A DNA stretch of 64,000 nucleotides from Colias croceus (lineage: Eukaryota > Arthropoda > Insecta > Lepidoptera > Pieridae), in NCBI RefSeq assembly GCF_905220415.1, contig NC_059541.1, forward strand, positions 7,948,501 through 8,012,500, given 5' to 3'. Position 1 is the first letter of the stretch. Each line of letters starts with the position of its first letter. The notes under the pieces were generated by a model. That model ran no database searches. It was not told the origin of the DNA and saw only the letters and a program-made list of their open reading frames with translations. A program made the position numbers and the translations under genes. Positions 58,501-64,000 of the stretch are shown piece by piece.

Positions 58501-61500
58501 GTTATTTTTAGGAAACTAAGTAAAATTTTTGCGTAAGTGCTGATTTACACAGGGTCAGTAACTGACTACAAATTCGAGGCAAATCAGTTCTGACCCGAAA
58601 AAAAAACCCTGTGTAAACAGATTTGAAGTCAGTACAGAGGCTTGAAGTCTATGTAAACAGTTAAAGACGCCGAAATTCGGCGCCGCGACTGACTTGTCTA
58701 CTGACCCTGTGTAAATCAGCACTAATGTGTAATAACATGTTGCGTAATTATCAATATTTCAGTCATTATGCGAGGAATTAGCAAAAGAGCGAGCCGCACG
58801 AGATTCGATAAAGGAAGTGTTAACAGGCGCTGAAAGTATGTTGCGAGTTGCTCGGGCACGTATCGCAACACTCGAGAAACAATTGAAAGACACGCGTGTT
58901 GAGTTAGAAACAGCGCGGCGGAAGCATAAAGACCTAGAGCAACTAGTGAGTTAACCGAGTTACGGTATTATGAGATTTGCTGATAATGTTCTCGTCCAAT
59001 ATGTAAAAACCAAGCGACTTTGCAATATGCTTTTTGAGACTATTGAGGCAAACAAAAAAATATCGCAGTTATACTTAGTCTATAAATACTTATAATTAAA
59101 GCGTTAGATCAAATACAAGAAAACATTTATTCCAATAACTAATACTAATAAACCTCTTTTATTTAAGTATCGTCACCGGGAATCGAGCTATGATGCTCGT
59201 TCTAGGAAACTCTTGGAGGTGTCGAAAACCGGAGAAATAACCATAGACACTTTGTCGCGCCAGCGTGATGCCTTGGAATTAAGGTTAGTATTTAAAATAA
59301 ACAATGAGTTACCGAATAATATAGTAATCATCAAAATGGAATGCATTGCAGAGTGAAAGAATTAAGAGAACAAGCAGAGGCAGCAGAAAAGGAGGCTGAA
59401 GCCCGAGAAATGGAACAAAAGATGCGCAACGAGACGCTGCAGGCGAAGGTAGCAGAACAGGTGCCATGAGTCACAAAGTATTATTGTGTACTAGCTGTTA
59501 CCCACTAGTCCAAGATCCCAGAGCGATAAGACATAACTTATTTTCTAAAAGATGAAACTTTAAGTTCTCAGTAGTGTCTCGTGTACTTTGTATACCTGCG
59601 GGTTTGTGAAGTTTGCCCAGTGACACCTGGGCAGGTACCAGGTGAGAAAGGTGACTAAAAATAAGAGTTACTTTACTTAAATTTAGATGGCTGATTTTTA
59701 GATATATTTTATAGAATATCATTCTCAAATGGTATCGCAAGTATCAGACACTTTTCATGGACCAAAACTTTAGTCAGACGCTTTAAAGCTCCACCAAAAA
59801 TAAATGAACTTTACTTATTTTTTAATGTCTGATTTTTTAATATGTTATCAACATAACTATTACAAAATTATATTTAATCAGTCAGACAAATTGGAATGAC
59901 CAAAAATCCACTAAATACAAAAAATATTCAGCCGTGAGTACGAACGCGAGAGCACTATGCGCATGCGTGTCAGAGCGAAGAATGTAAATATTCCAAAAAG
60001 TACTTACTGCTTTCGATAAAATATTTCTGCATCTCTTTACAACATTAAGGTAATAATTAATAATTATTAAAATTAAAATAATTTATTGCATATATTCGGT
60101 AAATTAATTTTTAGCATAGAACCTCCACCTTTTTGTTTTAGGATGAAAAAGAAAATAGTGTGACAGGCTTATAGTGCTTGACCTTAGAATACAAAATAAA
60201 AGACAGATGGAGCGTTGCCGAACTAAACCGAATAATTTATCGTCATTTTCAATAAAGCTATGTGTGCTGTCATTTCGCCGCTGCACTGTACGTACACGGT
60301 GCTTCTGTGTGCGTGTAATGTTGCCAGATATTGAAAAATTTCCCAAATTTTTCCCCGACTACGGAAAAAAGAGGGTTATGTTTTTCGAGTTTATGTATGT
60401 ATGTATAATATTTCTTTGACACGCCCTGCAGTATAAACCGTTGGACCGATTTTGAGTTGTGAGGTTTCATTGCAATCATCTGAATTATTATGTTAGTGGC
60501 GGTAGTGACGTAGGCTATATACATAAATGAGAAGTCAAGTTTTAATTTTTATTTAAATTCTTTTATTACATAAAGTACCTGCCTACTAAAGTTATATATG
60601 GACAAAATAATTGTATTCAATTTTTTATTAAATAAATTACATAAAAAAAGTTTCAATATTAACTATAATAATTATATTATTTTTTATTTTTCATAATATA
60701 TGAATACGAATAGCGGTAGTTTTTAGTCGAGAATACGGGACATTTTATTTTCATCATATCCATCATTAAATCGCTAGCGAAAACGACTATGACGTTTTTA
60801 AGCTTTGTAAAAGTAACAAAATTATGTATTATGCTTATTAAAATAATCTAATAATTATCATGAACCTTTAGTGCACTATACAAATAATCACATTCACGAT
60901 CGAAAAATCCAACAGCATTACCCTGAAGATCTTTTAACCATTTTACCGTTTTACCAATAAAAATGGCAAATTCATTTACAAAATACTGGCAACATACGTT
61001 GAAGTTTTGTATTCCTTCATATCTGTAAAATTATTATTCGTATTAAAGAAATAAATCAGCCAAATAATCTACAGAAAACCTGTGAAACGATGTTTTATCT
61101 TTTTTTTTGTTTTCGGGAACAAATTTTACACCGTTTTATTATCACAAGACGGCATTTTTTTACTAAAATTGCAAACCCTTTTTGACGTATTGCATGACAC
61201 TATATGCGCTATAGCACTGGTGCAGCGACGTATTTGTTTTTGATTTCGTATTTTCTTTGACAAGGGCGACGGGCGGTTGTCATGCTCCATCTGTACTTTA
61301 TTTTGTAATCTAAGTGCTTGACAAAGTGGTAAAGTCACGTATCGATAAAAATACAATAACCTTGACTTGATTGACCACTGAGCGGCCCGATTGATTACGG
61401 GGGCTGAGGGAATAATTATAATATCTATCTTTTTCTTCCCTAATATTTACGCAATTATGCACATAAAACAAGATTTTTTAAGGTTTCCATTTTTTTAGAT

Positions 61501-63862
61501 TTTTGTGCTCTTCTAGATTGCGTAAAAAATAGATGCGATCTTTAAACAGACTGGACTCTTAATAGGCTAATAGTGACTATTTGTAGCTATCATTTTGGGA
61601 GAAAATATGTCAACATAATTTAAAACTTATGCTGCCATATCTATAGAAATTTAAAAATAGTCTCTTTTTAACTTGTAGTCAGATACGGTATGTACAAATA
61701 TATTTATTGAAAGGGCTACAAACTGAAACAATCGATATTTATTTAATGTGAAATGACATCACTTTAAACATTTTTCTATACTACGTATCTTTGTTATTCA
61801 AAATCTGTGGATGTGTCACCCGCTACTATCGATCCCCCTCAATAGCCTGGATACTCGTAAACACGCTTGCTTGTGCGCGTGAGCCATTTCGGACGTTTTG
61901 TATGAAGCAAGGTATGAAGTTTCCTAACTGTATGTATCTGTATATTGTGTTACTATGGACGTCTCACTCGCTCTGAAACGCATGCATAATGCTCTCGCGT
62001 TCTACTCACGGCCGAATAATTTTTGTGTTTAGTGGATTTTTGGTCATTCCAATTTGTCTGACTGATTAAATATAATTTTGTAATAGTTATGTTGATAACA
62101 TATTAAAAAATAAGACATTAAAAAATAAGTAAAGTTTATTTATTTTTGGTGGAGCTTTAAAGCGTCTGACTAAAGTTTTGGTCCATGAAAAGTGTCTGAT
62201 ACTTGCGATACCATTTGAGAATGATATTCTATAAAATATATCTAAAAATCAGCCATCTAAATTTAAGTAAAGTAACTCTTATTTTTAGTCACCTTTCTCA
62301 CCTGGTACCTGCCCAGGTGTCACTGGGCAAACTTCACAAACCCGCAGGTATACAAAGTACATGAGACACTACTGAGAACTTAAAGTTTCATCTTTTAGAA
62401 AATAAGTTATGTCTTATCGCTCTGGGATCTTACTCTACACGGCTTTTCTTTCGTAGTCAAAAGAAATTTCCATGGAAATGAGATGTTTCACTGCGGTATA
62501 TTTTCAGACTCAAAAAGATCATATCTGTCATACTCTGTTGCTATGTGTAATTTCGAGAAACAAATAAATACTCTATCACATTTAGAAAATTTGTAATATT
62601 ATAGTAAACAAGATTATGAGAAAAATTAGATACTTAGAAATTTTGTTTGTGAATTTCCTTTTTTTAATACGACAGGAAAAGGGAAAGCATGCTGCTGAAG
62701 CTCGTGTGCAAGAATTGGAAACACGAGTTAAGGAACAAGAAGAACAATTGCAATCTTTGCGAGAGCGTTCAATGCGTCTGGTTGATTTAGAACGAAGACG
62801 TTGCTTTGAATATGTACCATCAAAAGGTAAATTATTTAAGACGTATGTGGCACTAATGATTTGTTACCTGAATAAGTAATACTAATACTAATACATGGAA
62901 AGTTTCGTTTGTCGTGTACCGATTAAATGATTAATTAGAGAACAAACAAAGAAAAGGAATCCTCTATTTTGTAGAAAATGAACCATCTGATAGAGAAACT
63001 GATATTTGGAAGGAACTTCAGGTGACAAGGGTGGCTTTATCTCGAGCTGAAGACGAACTACGCCAGAGTCGCGCCGACAAGGAGAGCTTTTTAAATTCCC
63101 TCTCGAAGATTGCGGTATTTTTTTTTAAATATTGGGAATTAACATTATATATTACTGTTAAAGATAAAATCATACCAATTTTGTAGCAAGAAGAAGGTGC
63201 TGACAAAGAAGATAAGTTAGCGGCTGAGTTATTAAATAGAGAACAGAAGATTATGTCACTTCAACGTATTATAGAGGAACAGCGAGACAATGAAAAGATA
63301 ATGTATGTATTGTAAAATGAGTACTCCGGGTCTTCTAAACTCATGTTACTAATTTTATAAAAATATAGGGAACAAAGCATGACTGAGTACGAAAATCGGC
63401 TGGCTGCTTTGCGTCTGGAGGTAAAAAGGTTAAGAAATTACGACTGTTATTCCAAAGAGACGTCCTATCAAGATTTGCAAACTGAGGTAGATATCATCAT
63501 GCAACTGTATCGATATGTGTTACACTTTAGAAAGTCGAGTTTAGAATCTGCAATAGATCTGAAATCTTCACCCAACAAGAACAAACTTATCGCAAAAAAT
63601 AATATTACAGTTACTAGAACTGCACATGCAAGTGGAAACGCTGTCCCGCGAGCGCTCAGCGCTAGTGTCCGCGGCCGCATCACGCGCGCTCATGCTCGAG
63701 CGACATGAGCGAGCCGCCGACCTGTTCGCGAGAATGACTAGAGCGAGGAGGGACTTGGCTGCTCATCTTAGTGGGCAAACTGATCCTCCAGCTATGGATG
63801 ACAATGTTCACCCTGAGGTGTATCTCAGATTTTTGGTAGACTTAGAAAGTAATTGGCCGTGA
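55580..63862 (+). CDS. Long coiled-coil protein of unknown function (5' end missing)
   Basis: Sixteen exons were joined in phase: 55580-55662, 56583-56645, 56741-56846, 56971-57077, 57147-57327, 57587-57735, 58011-58132, 58208-58370, 58763-58945, 59168-59283, 59352-59460, 62676-62826, 62975-63114, 63187-63302, 63369-63486, 63611-63862. They give 719 codons before and including TGA at 63860-63862. The N-terminal part is basic and Ser/Pro-rich (RPR|SPALAKKNIKDRR). A middle block reads VSGWPPHDLLLLLRDDLEIP. From about residue 270 to the end it is almost pure heptad-type coiled coil (RLQKENSLLQLKIEELSKKE, ARIATLEKQLKDTRVELE, LEVKRLRN). The C-terminus is VYLRFLVDLESNWP. Such proteins are often structural, at centrosomes, cilia or the cytoskeleton, but I do not recognise this one. 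Weak points: the donor ACG|GTTGAA at 57736, GTGCCA at 59461, and the first two exons. The acceptor at 56741 is a NAGNAG site. Intron 11 holds a 2.9 kb element. Confidence 0.8.
55723..55960 (-). mobile_element. (AAAT)n microsatellite with a probable LINE 3' end
   Basis: TAAATAAATAAATAAATAAA at 55725-55752 is followed by AATCTTTATTTTGC and ACATGG, as in 3' ends of lepidopteran LINEs inserted on the minus strand. The body is too short to assign a family. It lies in an intron of the coiled-coil gene. Confidence 0.4.
59512..62431. mobile_element. 2.9 kb element with about 470-bp inverted repeats
   Basis: AAGATCCCAGAGCGATAAG at 59512 and its inverse ending at 62431 continue inward as near-identical inverted repeats of about 470 bp (59512-59985 and 61966-62431). 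A second inverted pair lies inside (ACAAAATAAAAGACAGATGG near 60191 and CCATCTGTACTTTATTTTGT near 61287). No transposase frame is seen and no clear target duplication (flanks CTAGTCC and ACTCTAC). It lies in intron 11 of the coiled-coil gene, which joins correctly around it. Confidence 0.8.
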
Positions 63863-64000
63863 CATTATTAATTATTTAGAAGAAATATTGTCTTCTTATT
63901 TATAAAGAAGATTTGTAAGAGAAATATTTGCAATAATGTGAAATAATTTTTTTTTCTTTGCAAGTTTACAGTGTAATATTAACAATCAGCTAGGACAATT
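63863..64000 (+). other. 3' flank of the coiled-coil gene
   Basis: AT-rich 3' untranslated region or flank. No standard AATAAA was found before the window ends; a variant signal is possible. Confidence 0.35.

Overview
The window looks like nuclear DNA of a moth or butterfly. It is AT-rich and its genes are split by many short-exon introns. The spaces between genes and the introns are packed with elements typical of Lepidoptera: short Helitrons that begin TC, end CTAG and sit between A and T, a tRNA-derived SINE with a GATGAT tail, MITEs, and hAT, PIF/Harbinger-like and LINE remnants. No prokaryotic-style gene cluster, CRISPR array or rRNA gene was seen. All gene calls come from manual exon joining that keeps reading phase. 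No database search was possible.

Layout of genes: (1) 46-81 (+), the last exon of an RGG/GRG-rich protein. (2) 1005-4138 (-), NDUFA9, the 39 kDa complex I subunit, 7 exons and 399 aa. (3) 10129-14918 (+), RIC8/synembryn, a chaperone and exchange factor for G-alpha, 8 exons and 544 aa, with one GC-AG intron. (4) 20051-33268 (+), a spondin with Reelin, Spondin_N, three TSP1, Kunitz and TSP1-like modules, 15 exons and 857 aa. (5) 35217-41167 (-), a SLC30/ZnT1-like transporter, 7 exons and 359 aa, with Arg in place of the TM2 metal-site Asp. (6) 55580-63862 (+), a long coiled-coil protein of unknown function, 16 exons seen, at least 719 aa, 5' end not found. The genes are unrelated in role and do not form an operon or pathway.

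Layout of mobile DNA: Several elements can be delimited to the base because their target-site duplications are visible. These are a 5.2 kb MULE-like element with 9-bp duplication inside the spondin intron before the Kunitz exon; a GC-ended hAT with 8-bp duplication that carries a transposase remnant and is itself broken by a 5'-truncated LINE; a second hAT (8-bp duplication) nested in a Helitron inside RIC8; a 1.08 kb LTR element in miniature with identical 330-bp LTRs and a tRNA-Leu-like primer site; a SINE with 12-bp duplication; and a 2.4 kb element with TAA duplication and palindromic ends. A 2.9 kb element with roughly 470-bp inverted repeats sits in an intron of the coiled-coil gene, and a 2.5 kb element with roughly 450-bp arms lies between NDUFA9 and RIC8.

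The most interesting points are the MULE-like element built of repeated modules, the hAT/LINE composite whose reading frame runs across the junction, the miniature LTR element, the 1.77 kb element studded with a GGTCGGTAATAGC-like motif, and the altered zinc site of the ZnT gene.
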